64,000 nt of DNA, taken from NCBI GenBank assembly GCA_013349405.1, contig DUZS01000003.1, forward strand, positions 124,001 through 188,000. The letters are read 5' to 3'. Below, piece after piece: positions 35,645 through 44,696 of the stretch (the stretch's first letter is position 1; each line of letters starts with the position of its first letter). This stretch comes from Desulfuromonadales bacterium. GTDB lineage: Bacteria > Desulfobacterota > Desulfuromonadia > Geobacterales > Pseudopelobacteraceae. The notes below the pieces were generated by a model, which saw nothing but the letters and a program-made list of their open reading frames with translations, did not search any database and was not told the DNA's origin. Made by a program: the position numbers and the translations under genes.

Positions 35645-37630
35645 ATGCTGCTGAATACACATACTGCACTGCCACATATCCTGGGCCTGATTGAGGCGTC
35701 TGCTAATCTGGCGCAGATTTATCAAGATATTACAATAGGTCTCGCCGTGTTCGACAGAAATGTGAAGTATGTTCATGTCAACAAGCGGATGGCAGAGATT
35801 ACCGGTAAATCTGTTGACCAGCATGCCGGTATGTCACTGCAGGAGATTAATCCCCGGATCGCTTTGGCTCTGGAGGTCATTTTAAAAAATGTTATCGAAT
35901 CCGGTCAGTCACAGCTGGAAATTGAAACGGAAGTATCTATCTCCTCAACCGCTGAAACGTTGGTGGTCAGTTGTTTTCTGACCAGTTGTTACCCGCTGAT
36001 GGATAAGGCAGGAGACGTGCTGGGGGCTCTGGCACTTGTCAGTGATATCAGTGCCCTTAAGTTGAGGAATACTGCCCAGGATGAGCTGCTGAAGCTCGAG
36101 GAACTCCTCTCTGACCTCTCGGCAGCCTTCATTAATATACCGGTCAGTGAAGTTGACTGGAAAATTGAGCAGGGACTTAAAAGAATTGTTGAATTTCTTG
36201 GTTTCGATCGGAGCACCATCTGGCAGTTTTCCGACGACGACGGGCGTCTGCGCAGAACTCATTCCTACGCTCTCCCCGGTATTAAGCAACCACCTTTGAT
36301 AGTGGATGAAGCGGTGCCGGTCTGGACCAGCATAACCCGGCGTGGCGAGATCTTCAGCGTATCGGACGTAAATGAGCTGGGTGAAGAATTCTGGCGCGAA
36401 AAGAAGTACTGCATGGAAATGGGCGGCATTAAGTCATTTCTTTTCATACCACTAAATGTTGGCGGCAATGTCTTCGGTCTCCTCTCTTTTGCGTCGTGCC
36501 GGGTCAAAAGAACCTGGCCGGACCTGCTCATCCAACGGTTACGCCTCATCTGGGAAATTTTCGGCAACGCTCTGGAGCGCAAACGGGCTGATCAGACCAT
36601 TCAAAAGGCGCTTGCCGAGATACAGACCTTAAAAGACCGCCTGGAGGCAGAAAACCTCTACCTGCGTGACCAGATCGATTTCGAGTACAAGCATGAAGAG
36701 ATCATAGGACAATCGCCTGCCATCCGAAAAGTTCTCCAGCAGGTAGAACAGGTTGCCGACACAGATTCCACTGTGCTGATACTTGGTGAGACCGGAACCG
36801 GCAAAGAGTTGATGGCGCGCGCAATTCATAATATGAGTGGTCGCAAGACCCGGGCTATGATCAAGCTGAATTGCGCTGCTTTGCCGGCGTCTCTGATAGA
36901 GGCGGAGCTTTTTGGCCGGGAAAAAGGGGCGTACACCGGTGCCACCTCAACGCAAATCGGACGATTTGAAGCAGCCAACGGCTCGACAATTTTTCTCGAT
37001 GAAATCGGAGAGTTGCCACTTGAATTACAGTCGAAGCTGCTCAGGGTGCTTCAGGATTCCCAGTTTGAAAGACTTGGCAGCACAAAACCGATAAAAGTCG
37101 ATGTCAGGGTTATTACCGCTACAAACCGCAATCTGGCACTGGAGGTCAAAGAGGGGCGATTCAGGGAAGATTTGTACTATCGCCTGAATGTATTTCCAAT
37201 ATTGGTTCCCCCATTACGGGAGCGCAGGGAGGATATACCGGCACTGGTCCGGGCCATGATCCAGGAGTTCGGAGCCACTTTTGGAAAAAATATCGAGCGG
37301 ATCCCGAAAAAAAACATGGATTCCCTGGAGGGCTACCACTGGCCGGGAAACATCCGTGAACTGCGCAATGTTGTCGAGAGAGGCATGATTTTGAGTAACG
37401 GCATAACTCTGGTGGTTGACCTGCCGGATCATGCCGCCGTAATTCCTTCCGTGGCGATGTCATTTGAAGATATGGAGCGTATGCACATTGTCTCTGTTCT
37501 CGACAGCACTGGCTGGCGCGTGCGCGGCAAACTGGGCGCTGCGGAGAGATTATGTCTCAAGCCTTCTACGCTTGAATCAAAGATGAAAAAACTCGGTATC
37601 AAACGTAAACCCCCAATACACGAAATATAG
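35645..37630 (+). CDS. PAS-GAF-AAA+ sigma-54-dependent regulator
   Basis: Start taken as ATG 35645, with AAAGGG upstream; GTG 35639 is possible. About 661 residues. PAS covers residues about 20-130, GAF about 165-325, then a short coiled linker and AAA+ (about 350-590) with Walker A GETGTGKE, Walker [13 protein letters not shown] and the sigma-54 loop GAYTGA (Tyr for the usual Phe). A Fis-type HTH ends the protein ([18 protein letters not shown]). It sits between the methyl-transfer operon and a lipoprotein/porin pair that has its own -24/-12 promoter and two palindromes, so control of that pair is likely. PAS and GAF suggest a small-molecule or redox cue. Confidence 0.9.
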   Translation: MLLNTHTALPHILGLIEASANLAQIYQDITIGLAVFDRNVKYVHVNKRMAEITGKSVDQHAGMSLQEINPRIALALEVILKNVIESGQSQLEIETEVSISSTAETLVVSCFLTSCYPLMDKAGDVLGALALVSDISALKLRNTAQDELLKLEELLSDLSAAFINIPVSEVDWKIEQGLKRIVEFLGFDRSTIWQFSDDDGRLRRTHSYALPGIKQPPLIVDEAVPVWTSITRRGEIFSVSDVNELGEEFWREKKYCMEMGGIKSFLFIPLNVGGNVFGLLSFASCRVKRTWPDLLIQRLRLIWEIFGNALERKRADQTIQKALAEIQTLKDRLEAENLYLRDQIDFEYKHEEIIGQSPAIRKVLQQVEQVADTDSTVLILGETGTGKELMARAIHNMSGRKTRAMIKLNCAALPASLIEAELFGREKGAYTGATSTQIGRFEAANGSTIFLDEIGELPLELQSKLLRVLQDSQFERLGSTKPIKVDVRVITATNRNLALEVKEGRFREDLYYRLNVFPILVPPLRERREDIPALVRAMIQEFGATFGKNIERIPKKNMDSLEGYHWPGNIRELRNVVERGMILSNGITLVVDLPDHAAVIPSVAMSFEDMERMHIVSVLDSTGWRVRGKLGAAERLCLKPSTLESKMKKLGIKRKPPIHEI

Positions 37631-37637
37631 AGTGTAT

Positions 37638-37653
37638 GCACGCTATATCGTGT
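37638..37653. promoter_or_regulatory. Candidate activator site 1
   Basis: GCACGCTATATCGTGT is a near palindrome (CACG..CGTG) that matches site 2 at 11 of 16 positions. It lies about 220 bases upstream of the -24 element, a usual enhancer distance. Confidence 0.45.
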
Positions 37654-37738
37654 GCGTGCGACAATCCCTTCCTTCAAAGATATTCCGGCCACTTACACTA
37701 TTTTTTGCCTCTCCCATGAATTTTTTTGTGGTAATTCG

Positions 37739-37754
37739 GTACGACATATCGTAC
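37739..37754. promoter_or_regulatory. Candidate activator site 2
   Basis: GTACGACATATCGTAC has perfect six-base arms around CATA, 101 bases after site 1 and about 110 bases before the sigma-54 promoter. The regulator encoded just upstream is the likely binder. Confidence 0.5.
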
Positions 37755-37859
37755 ATACATAGCCATTACGACTGATAATAAAAATATAGAAATATTTTAT
37801 AGTATGAAATTATCAATAATATAAGTATATTATCACAATAATGACTCCGTAGTTTACAG

Positions 37860-37876
37860 TAGGCACTTATTTTGCA
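37860..37876 (+). promoter_or_regulatory. Sigma-54 promoter of the lipoprotein/porin genes
   Basis: TAGGCACTTATTTTGCA, with GG at 37862-37863 and GC at 37874-37875, has exact -24/-12 spacing. Transcription would start near 37887, about 95 bases before the lipoprotein gene. Confidence 0.75.
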
Positions 37877-37980
37877 AAACGCTTTTATAGATAATGTGGC
37901 TTCCGGTTGCCGCAGGTATCCATAAAAGGAGATTCTCTGGGTAACAGTGTGAAATTATATCCGCAAGAAGGAGATTAACA

Positions 37981-38583
37981 ATGCAACTCGAGAAAACAAC
38001 CGTATCGAGCTTTTTGCGAATACTGCCCACGTTGGGCCTGACAATACTTTTGTCCGGGTGTGCAGGCCGCACTTCTGCACCCGCGAATCAGAACGGCTAC
38101 GTTGAAATCAATAATCCGTCATTCACTATGTCTCCCGGTTCACCGGAAAAGATATGGGTGCCGCGTGAAGACGTCGAAAAAGGGGTTCCACGAGGTGGAG
38201 AAGTTATCAAAAGAGGCTATGAGTCACTGAAGGGGACAGTGTCAACTACGCCTGAACAATCCCTGGCGCCGAATCTTACCCCCTCTCAAGCCGGAATCAC
38301 TGAACCGGCAGGTAAGTCAGCAAATATTGTGCAGAAATTCGGATTGGTGGTTGCCGTGGATGGAGATAAGGTTTATTTCAACCTTGGCAGGGAAGCCGGC
38401 TATTTTTATGGCCAGACTCTGAAAGTACACCGGGGCGGTACGGTTATCGAAGGACTTGGGCTTGCGCCTGGTGAATTGATCGGCAAGGTCGAGGTATTGG
38501 GCTACGTCGGCACGAATGGCGGATATGGAACTCTGAAGCAAGGTGGTCCGGTACGCATAAACGATCTGGTTGGTATCGAATAA
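37981..38583 (+). CDS. Lipoprotein of unknown function
   Basis: 200 residues from ATG 37981 behind AAGGAG. A lipobox LLSGC near residue 27 follows a hydrophobic stretch, so the mature protein is probably lipid-anchored, likely to the outer membrane. Residues about 30-110 are polar and Pro/Ser-rich; the C-terminal part (KFGLVVAVDGDKVYFNLG, then GELIGKVEVLG) looks like a compact beta domain seen in flagellar-assembly-T or FlgT-like lipoproteins. The family is not certain. It is followed by an outer-membrane porin gene and shares its sigma-54 promoter, so it may help porin assembly or channel regulation. Confidence 0.65.
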   Translation: MQLEKTTVSSFLRILPTLGLTILLSGCAGRTSAPANQNGYVEINNPSFTMSPGSPEKIWVPREDVEKGVPRGGEVIKRGYESLKGTVSTTPEQSLAPNLTPSQAGITEPAGKSANIVQKFGLVVAVDGDKVYFNLGREAGYFYGQTLKVHRGGTVIEGLGLAPGELIGKVEVLGYVGTNGGYGTLKQGGPVRINDLVGIE

Positions 38584-38709
38584 CAAGCTGCTATAAATGA
38601 AGAAGCTGTCTGAAGCTTGATGAAAGGAGGTGAAGAACGGTAATTCAGTGGTTTTAATAAGCCGAAGTCAAACAAAGGTGTTAATTCCAAATGAAATCTG
38701 GAGGTAGAA

Positions 38710-40034
38710 ATGTTGAAAAAAATGTGTATTACGATTGCTGCAGTAGTACCGATGCTCGCTGTACATGCTTTGGCAGCTGAACCGGTGGAAAGCAAATTCA
38801 AGCTCTCTCTAGGCGGATTTGTCAAAATGGATTATGTCTACAACTCCTCCGCGGTCGGACCCTTTTATCCGCAAAATTCTTTGCCCGCAAGGGGGGGGCT
38901 CTAGAACAGAGGCCAGAATCATTACTAACTGCCAGGCAGTCACGCTTCTGGCTGAAGGCGAGTGGACCGGATCTGCTTGGTGCCAAGACCGGTTCGCTGA
39001 TCGAAGCAGACTTTTTCGGTTACAGCTCATTGTCAAACGAGTTTGGCAATATGCGTATGCGCCTTGCATACGCCACTCTTGACTGGCCTGACACACAGGT
39101 ACTGTTTGGCCAGTTTTGGGATATCTGGGCACCGGTTCCGGGTAATACTCTTGACTTCCGGCAGGCCGGTCCGGATGGCGCTGCAGCAAACCCGCGAGTA
39201 CCGCAGGTTCGTATCACTCAGAAATTCAATCTGAGTGACAGTAATATGATCAAGCTGGCTGTTGCTGTACAGAATCCGTCACAAAATGCTCCAGAGGGTG
39301 TTACGCCTTCAACTCCCTACGGGCCATCGGTTCCCACAGCCAATGACCCCTCGCTAGGAACTATCAACAGTTACGGGCAGGCTCCAAATGCCGGTTTCCA
39401 GCTTTCCTTCATCAGTAAGGCTCTCGGCGCTGCTCCCGGATTCTGGGGTATGCCGATGAAGCCACTGGAGATTGGTCTCTTCGGCATTGTCGGTAAGCAG
39501 AAATTCTCGCCATACACAGTAGGTGCCAGCCCTACAATTTATAGGGACAAAGATGCTACCGTGTCAGGGCTTGGTGCCTTTGCGTTCGTTCCGGTGCTTA
39601 AGTCATCTGACGGCAAGAGTCGCGCGATGACGGCATCTCTGGAAGCGCAGGCATACACAGGCAAAGGCCTGGCTGTTCAAGGCGTCAACACGGCCCAACT
39701 GTCAGGTGCCCCAGGCATGAAGGAAATGCCGAAAGCCTTGGGAGTTTTAACTCAAGGTGTTCTCTATCCGACACAGGAATGGGGCGTGACCGCCGGATAC
39801 GGTTACCGCAGTGTGATTGGCAGTGCACCTCGTGATCGTGGCACTGAACGTAACCAGTATCTTGCATTTGTTAACACAGCATATGACTTCAATGCAGCAG
39901 TGCGGGTTGCCGCTGAGTACGAGCATGCCAAAAGCAATTTCTTTGGGACTCCGACTACTGGTGGAAATGTCGGTGCCACAGCTGACAACGGCCAGATCAA
40001 TACTTTCCGGCTTTGCGCCATGTATTTTTTCTAA
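38710..40034 (+). pseudogene. Outer-membrane porin, -1 frameshift at a G8 tract
   Basis: ATG 38710 with GGAGG at 38700-38704. The first frame encodes a signal peptide (residues 1-22) and the start of a porin barrel (KFKLSLGGFVKMDYVYNSS) but stops at TAG soon after eight G (38891-38898). The rest lies in another frame and reads on without a gap if one G is added: LEQRPESLLTARQSRFWLKA, then LIEADFFGYSS, to a C-terminal FRLCAMYFF with the terminal Phe typical of outer-membrane barrels. With a ninth G the protein would have about 441 residues, so the gene is otherwise complete. This could be a sequencing error, a true inactivation, or phase variation by slippage. The porin is co-expressed with the lipoprotein from a sigma-54 promoter and probably admits the aromatic substrate. 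Confidence 0.75.
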
Positions 40035-40122
40035 ATCGGTACGGGCGTGAGTGCAATAAGCCATCGGGGCAAGATCTGATCTACTTGAGTGAAGTCCCGA
40101 CATAGCTGTAATTATTGCCATA

Positions 40123-40162
40123 GGGCACATCCTTTTTTTACCGGGATGTGCCCTCTTTTTTT
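40123..40162 (+). terminator. Strong intrinsic terminator after the porin gene
   Basis: GGGCACATCC (40123-40132) and GGATGTGCCC (40144-40153) pair perfectly over ten bases and are followed by TCTTTTTTT. It separates this transcript from the convergent minus-strand operon. Confidence 0.9.
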
Positions 40163-40241
40163 AATCAGTCCAGTTAATCTAAGGAATTGCCCGCAAACGG
40201 TAACGGAATGTAAGATACGCTGCTTATCACCAATCCGCCGC

Positions 40242-41159
40242 TTATCTGGTGTAGTATCCTACTCCAACAAGATAATTATCCACTTTGCGCACATACGTGT
40301 GCTTTTTCTCAATTTTGTTCGTAACCGGGTTACGCCACGCATAACCAAGTTCACCCTGTCCCTTTGACTTGACGATAGCGATCATTTCCTGAATTATCGG
40401 CTTGCCGTTGGGATCGGTCAGGGTCTTTGCGTCGCTACCGACAAGGCGAGGGGTCGCTCCATGGGCACGAAAGCGCAGGTCATCAATGCCGATAGCGAAT
40501 ACATATAAATCGTCCTCTACATATTTGCCGCTTAGATCCCCGAATGCTTTAAATGCACCTTTTGAATCATTTTTTACCGCTATTGAAGCTTTGTCGAGCA
40601 AACCTCTGGCCTGTTCAGCCGAGGCACGCGGAATATAATACCCTACAGCAATAATCACATCCCCCACTTTTTTGAAATAGGTTACCTTGCGCTCCACCTT
40701 GCGATCGACACGATTCAGCCAACGATATTCTAATGTGCCTGATCCCTTACTTTGTGCAATTTCCAGCATCTCCTTAAAGATCGGTTTCCCGTCCATATCG
40801 CTCAAGCCTAAAACGATGCGATCGATCAAAACTGAGGAAGATCCGCCGCTTGCCAGCATGACACCGGTCGTGTTGATCGCATAAACATACAGATCCCCCT
40901 GAATGAATTCCCCCTGACGGTTAAACGCAGCCAGGGCCTGGTCCTTTTTCTCTTCGTAATATGCAACGGCGCGATCAAGCAGTTCCTTGGCACGTTTTGC
41001 ATCATTTTGTATGTTTGCGGCTTCCGTTTTCAGAGGAGGGGTGTTGGCGGCAGACGCTGTGCCGGCCGCCAACAAAGGAATTAACGCGAGTGAAACTAAA
41101 ATGATACGGGAAAAGCAGATTTTCAACAGAGTCGAAACTGTTTTGGATTCGATATTCAT
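40242..41159 (-). CDS. Secreted tandem Cache-domain protein
   Basis: 305 residues; the start is the ATG ending at 41159 after GAGGTGAAC. A signal peptide (about residues 1-38, ending ASAAN) is followed by two repeated halves. Each carries a single-Cache pattern: DLYVYAINTTGVMLASGG with GKPIFKEMLEIAQSKGSG, and DLYVFAIGIDDLRFRAHG with GKPIIQEMIAIVKSKGQG. Each half ends in a GVGYY/AVGYY strand. Cache domains bind small carboxylates, amino acids or aromatics outside the cell. There is no signalling domain or membrane anchor, so it may be a soluble binding protein. It is the last gene of the long operon. Confidence 0.8.
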   Translation of the reverse strand: MNIESKTVSTLLKICFSRIILVSLALIPLLAAGTASAANTPPLKTEAANIQNDAKRAKELLDRAVAYYEEKKDQALAAFNRQGEFIQGDLYVYAINTTGVMLASGGSSSVLIDRIVLGLSDMDGKPIFKEMLEIAQSKGSGTLEYRWLNRVDRKVERKVTYFKKVGDVIIAVGYYIPRASAEQARGLLDKASIAVKNDSKGAFKAFGDLSGKYVEDDLYVFAIGIDDLRFRAHGATPRLVGSDAKTLTDPNGKPIIQEMIAIVKSKGQGELGYAWRNPVTNKIEKKHTYVRKVDNYLVGVGYYTR

Positions 41160-41205
41160 TTTAGTTCACCTCAGAGCCACAAATTCATGAAATATATGCT
41201 GCAAG

Positions 41206-42648
41206 CTAAAAAGGGAAATGCCGCTGGCCCATCTGTATTGTAATCCATTTCACTTCCGTCATCTCATCCATTGAATAATGGCCGCCTTCACGCCCGACCC
41301 CACTATCCTTGACCCCTCCAAAAGGAACGTGAGGTTCGTCCATGACGCTGCAGTCGTTGATGTGCACCATCCCGGTCTCTAGTCGCAGTGAAAGGTCAAA
41401 AGCTTTTTGCAGGTCGTTGGTGATTAATCCTGCGGAAAGACCGAAAGAAGATTCATTGGCGAAGACGAGGGCCTCTTCGCTATCGGCCACCTTGATGACG
41501 CAGACCACGGGGCCAAAACTCTCTTCATCAAAAATACGCATTTCCCTCGTTACATCTGCAACGATTGTCGGCTGATAGAAGCCCCCTTCTGATGTCCCCC
41601 CGAAGAGAACACGGCCTCCTTTGGCAAGAGCATCCTTGACCTGGGTATCAATAAAACCGCACTGCTTACTGTCAACAAGCGGTCCGATAACCGTATCGTG
41701 ATCGCGCGGATTGCCAACCTTCAACCCCTTCGCTTTGACTGCAAGCTTTTCACAGAACTGGTCGTAGACATCGGCCTCGACTATCAGCCGGGAGTTGGCC
41801 ATACAGACCTGGCCCTGGTGGAGAAATATGCCGAAAGCAGCGGCATTAACCGCATAATCGAGGTCGGCGTCCTTGAGTACGATAAGCGGGCTTTTGCCGC
41901 CCATTTCAAGGGTAATCTTCTTCTGGTGACGACCAGCCACCTCCGCAAGTTGTTTGCCGACTTCGGTAGAACCGGTGAACGTTACCATACGAATTCTCGG
42001 ATCTTCAACCAGGGTATCACCGAGGGTGCTTCCTTTGACAGGAATGACGTTCAGAACTCCTTTTGGCAGACCGGCCGCCTCAAAAAGTTCGGCTATCTTC
42101 AGCCCGATAACCGGAGTTGGCGAGGCAGGCTTGAGAACGAAGGTGTTCCCGGCAGCCAGCGCCAGACAGACCTTTTTCATTGCCAACAAAAACGGGAAAT
42201 TGAACGGAGATATTCCGGCAATGACACCTAAGGGACGGCGAACACTCATCGAAAAAACGCCTGGAAGGTCGGATGGCATCGTCTCACCCGTGATACGCCG
42301 GCACTCTCCCGCAGCGCTACGCAGCATATTAACGACGAACGTTGTTTCAAACATCGCTTTGCCGAAGGTTGCCCCACCCTCATCGATAAGCACATCGGCA
42401 AACTCACTGATCCGCCCTTCGAGAATGCTGGCAGCCTTGAGCAGCACACCCTCCCGCTGAGCCGGCACCGTGCCACCCCAATCGTTCCTAACCCGGTAGG
42501 CGGAAGCTATGGCTCTTTCTACATCATCATGGCTGGCCTGATGAACCTTGGCGTAGATTTCCCCCGTGGCCGGGTTCATGTCATCAACCACTGTGCCGTT
42601 CGAGGAAGCGACCCACTCACCATCAATAAAAAGCTTATATTCTCTCAT
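41206..42648 (-). CDS. NAD(P)-dependent aldehyde dehydrogenase
   Basis: The start is the ATG ending at 42648, with AAAGGA upstream; the longer frame to 42705 would run into the SDR gene. 480 residues. Catalytic Glu in ITLEMGGKSP and Cys in HQGQVCMANSR are both present, as is the NAD-binding FTGSTEVGKQLAE. It is closest in layout to benzaldehyde/vanillin-type dehydrogenases. Within the operon it would oxidise a 4-hydroxybenzaldehyde-like or cinnamaldehyde-like product of the PCMH and alcohol dehydrogenase steps to the carboxylic acid. The chain length of its true substrate cannot be read. Confidence 0.88.
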   Translation of the reverse strand: MREYKLFIDGEWVASSNGTVVDDMNPATGEIYAKVHQASHDDVERAIASAYRVRNDWGGTVPAQREGVLLKAASILEGRISEFADVLIDEGGATFGKAMFETTFVVNMLRSAAGECRRITGETMPSDLPGVFSMSVRRPLGVIAGISPFNFPFLLAMKKVCLALAAGNTFVLKPASPTPVIGLKIAELFEAAGLPKGVLNVIPVKGSTLGDTLVEDPRIRMVTFTGSTEVGKQLAEVAGRHQKKITLEMGGKSPLIVLKDADLDYAVNAAAFGIFLHQGQVCMANSRLIVEADVYDQFCEKLAVKAKGLKVGNPRDHDTVIGPLVDSKQCGFIDTQVKDALAKGGRVLFGGTSEGGFYQPTIVADVTREMRIFDEESFGPVVCVIKVADSEEALVFANESSFGLSAGLITNDLQKAFDLSLRLETGMVHINDCSVMDEPHVPFGGVKDSGVGREGGHYSMDEMTEVKWITIQMGQRHFPF

Positions 42649-42682
42649 GTATACGTATCCTTTCTGAAACTCGATATTCTGA

Positions 42683-43450
42683 TTAGTGAAACGACAAGCC
42701 GCCATCGTGAACGATCATCTGGCCGGTGATAAACGCACTGTCATCGGTGGAAAGGAACAGCGCCAGGCCGATAAGGTCCTCAGGCACAGCCTCTCTTTTG
42801 AGACAACGGGCATTGAGCTGAAGCTCTTCGAGTGGTGGCAGGTCCAGTTTCTTGATCTTGTCGAAGTTGTTGCCGCCATCAGAATGGGTAAATCCCGGGG
42901 CGATCGTGTTTACGTTGATCTTGAAATCACCAAGTTCACGAGCCATAGAACGGGTCAACGCCATAATAGCACCCTTGGAAGCCACATAATGCGGCATACC
43001 CGGGACACCTTCATTGATCGATGACGAGCCGATATTAATGATCTTGCCCCCTTTGGCTTTCATGTAGGGAAAGACCGCCTTCATACAGTTGAACTGACCC
43101 AATACGTTAATTTCCAGCACTTTCATAAATTCTTCCGTACTGCATTCCATGAAAGGTTTCAAGACGATGCTGCCAAAAATAGCAGCATTATTGAGCAAAA
43201 TGTCAACAGAGCCAAACGTGTCCTGAGCCGTTTTTGCCAAGGCCTCACACTGCGCAAGATTACTGACGTCGGTTTTCACGAAGATGGCATCGCTGCCCGC
43301 GGCTTTAACCGCCTCCACCGCTTTCTGGCCGTCAAGCACATCGGCAATAACTATTTTTGCCCCCTCTTTTGCCATTCCCAAGGCATATGCTGCACCTATT
43401 CCCTGTGCTGCTCCCGTTATGATTGCTACTTTTCCCGTTAGTCTTCCCAT
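42683..43450 (-). CDS. Short-chain dehydrogenase/reductase
   Basis: 255 residues with AAGGAG eight bases before the ATG at 43450. Classical SDR motifs: NAD-binding TGAAQGIG at residues about 13-20, NNAAIFG, and the catalytic Ser/Tyr/Lys in INIGSSSINEG and YVASK. It ends YDGG-like with MIVHDGGLSFH. It likely oxidises a secondary or benzylic alcohol made by hydroxylation of a p-alkylphenol side chain, for example to a ketone or aldehyde. The substrate is inferred from the operon only. Confidence 0.88.
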   Translation of the reverse strand: MGRLTGKVAIITGAAQGIGAAYALGMAKEGAKIVIADVLDGQKAVEAVKAAGSDAIFVKTDVSNLAQCEALAKTAQDTFGSVDILLNNAAIFGSIVLKPFMECSTEEFMKVLEINVLGQFNCMKAVFPYMKAKGGKIINIGSSSINEGVPGMPHYVASKGAIMALTRSMARELGDFKINVNTIAPGFTHSDGGNNFDKIKKLDLPPLEELQLNARCLKREAVPEDLIGLALFLSTDDSAFITGQMIVHDGGLSFH

Positions 43451-43508
43451 CTGTCTTTCTCCTTTTAATTTTAATTATTTTTTCAACTGTGCAACCAGCG
43501 TCAGCTGG

Positions 43509-44615
43509 CTACAGGGCCCCGTCACCAACCTCTTCTCCCGCTCTATAAATTGACAACTCTTCTTCTTTGTTGAAGTAGCGCATCGTAGCATCCGCCAGGG
43601 CTTCCATCTCGTTCTCGCCAGGATTCAGGTGCACGGGAGCGATAAATGATATTTTAGCTTTCAAGCTCTCCAGTAGCTTTTGGGAATAAACAAGACTTCC
43701 TGTCAGAGCAATTGCATCCACCTTCCCTTCCAACACCGTAGCAGAGGCGCCGATCTCTTTGGCGACCTGATAGATCATCGCTTCATACACTTCCGCCGCT
43801 TTACGGTCACCCTCGGCAATCCGCTTTTCAATTTCAATGGCATTGGTCGTGCCCAAATACGCATATAATCCGCCACCTCCGGTGAGCAGCTTCAAGATCT
43901 GTTCTTTGCTGAACTCACCTCTGAAACACATCTTAACCAGGTCTCCAGCCGGCAGTGACCCGGCCCGTTCCGGTGAAAAGGGGCCATCTCCGTCCAGGGC
44001 GTTGTTGACATCGACAATCTTGCCTTTTTTATGAGCCCCGACAGAGATACCGCCGCCCAGATGTACAACGATTAAGTTGACTTCGTCATACTTCCTGCCA
44101 AGTTCGGCAGCAATTTTACGAGCAGTTGCTTTCTGGTTCAAGGCATGAAAACTGCTTTGCCGTGTGATCTGCGGTATGCCTGAATAGCGAGCTGAGATGC
44201 ACAATTCATCGGTCATGGGCGGGTCAGCGGTTAATACCGGAATGTTGAACTGGTTCCCCAGATCAAAGGCGACCAGACCTCCAACGTTGATGGGGTGGCC
44301 GCCATAGATGCCGCTTTTCATGTCTGCAATCATTTTCGGACAGACCCGGTAGGTGCCGCCTGGAAGCGGCTTGACATTGCCACCGCGACAGGCAATAGCG
44401 TCCATTTCCCCCATAGAGAGGTTGCTGTCTTTGAGTACCTGTAGTACTGCATCCCTGCGGTAATCATATTGATCCCAGATGGTTGCAAACTTTCGTATTT
44501 CCTCATCTGCATGTTTTACCGATATATTTACCTTCATTTCACCGGCTGAGAAAATGCCCACCTTGGTCGATGTGGATCCGGGATTGATAATCAGTATTGT
44601 TTTATCATTGCTCAT
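43509..44615 (-). CDS. buk: Butyrate kinase (acetate/butyrate kinase family)
   Basis: The start is the ATG ending at 44615, with GGAG upstream; the ORF to 44657 has an unneeded extension. 368 residues. ASKHA signatures of carboxylate kinases are clear: LIINPGSTSTKVGIF at the start, GGHPINVGGLVAFDLG and VVHLGGGISVGAH, with NALDGDGPFSPERAG, a butyrate-kinase rather than acetate-kinase pattern. It interconverts a short- or branched-chain acid plus ATP and the acyl-phosphate. Its place inside an alkylphenol operon suggests it acts on an acid released from the side chain or an acyl intermediate. No phosphotransbutyrylase is present in the window. Confidence 0.88.
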   Translation of the reverse strand: MSNDKTILIINPGSTSTKVGIFSAGEMKVNISVKHADEEIRKFATIWDQYDYRRDAVLQVLKDSNLSMGEMDAIACRGGNVKPLPGGTYRVCPKMIADMKSGIYGGHPINVGGLVAFDLGNQFNIPVLTADPPMTDELCISARYSGIPQITRQSSFHALNQKATARKIAAELGRKYDEVNLIVVHLGGGISVGAHKKGKIVDVNNALDGDGPFSPERAGSLPAGDLVKMCFRGEFSKEQILKLLTGGGGLYAYLGTTNAIEIEKRIAEGDRKAAEVYEAMIYQVAKEIGASATVLEGKVDAIALTGSLVYSQKLLESLKAKISFIAPVHLNPGENEMEALADATMRYFNKEEELSIYRAGEEVGDGAL

Positions 44616-44696
44616 GGTGGGCTCCGCTATAAGTTCCGTTATTCTCAGATGTGACACTATTCACGACAGCTTCTTCAACATGAAAAGACGAATATA

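Larger units (their letters stand above)
37631..37980 (+). other. AT-rich regulatory gap before the lipoprotein gene
   Basis: This 350-base stretch has no gene. It contains two similar palindromic elements (37638-37653 and 37739-37754), an A/T-rich segment (37755-37850) that may bend, and a sigma-54 promoter (37860-37876). It looks like a complete enhancer-dependent control region. Confidence 0.6.

Noticed and set aside
38627-38700. Short frame after AAAGGAGGTG between lipoprotein and porin
   Set aside because: The GTG touches the ribosome-binding site with no spacing and the peptide is only about 25 residues with no pattern.
38819-39082. 87-codon frame across the porin frameshift
   Set aside because: It is the third frame of the porin gene; its product lacks barrel strands and ends within the porin coding region.
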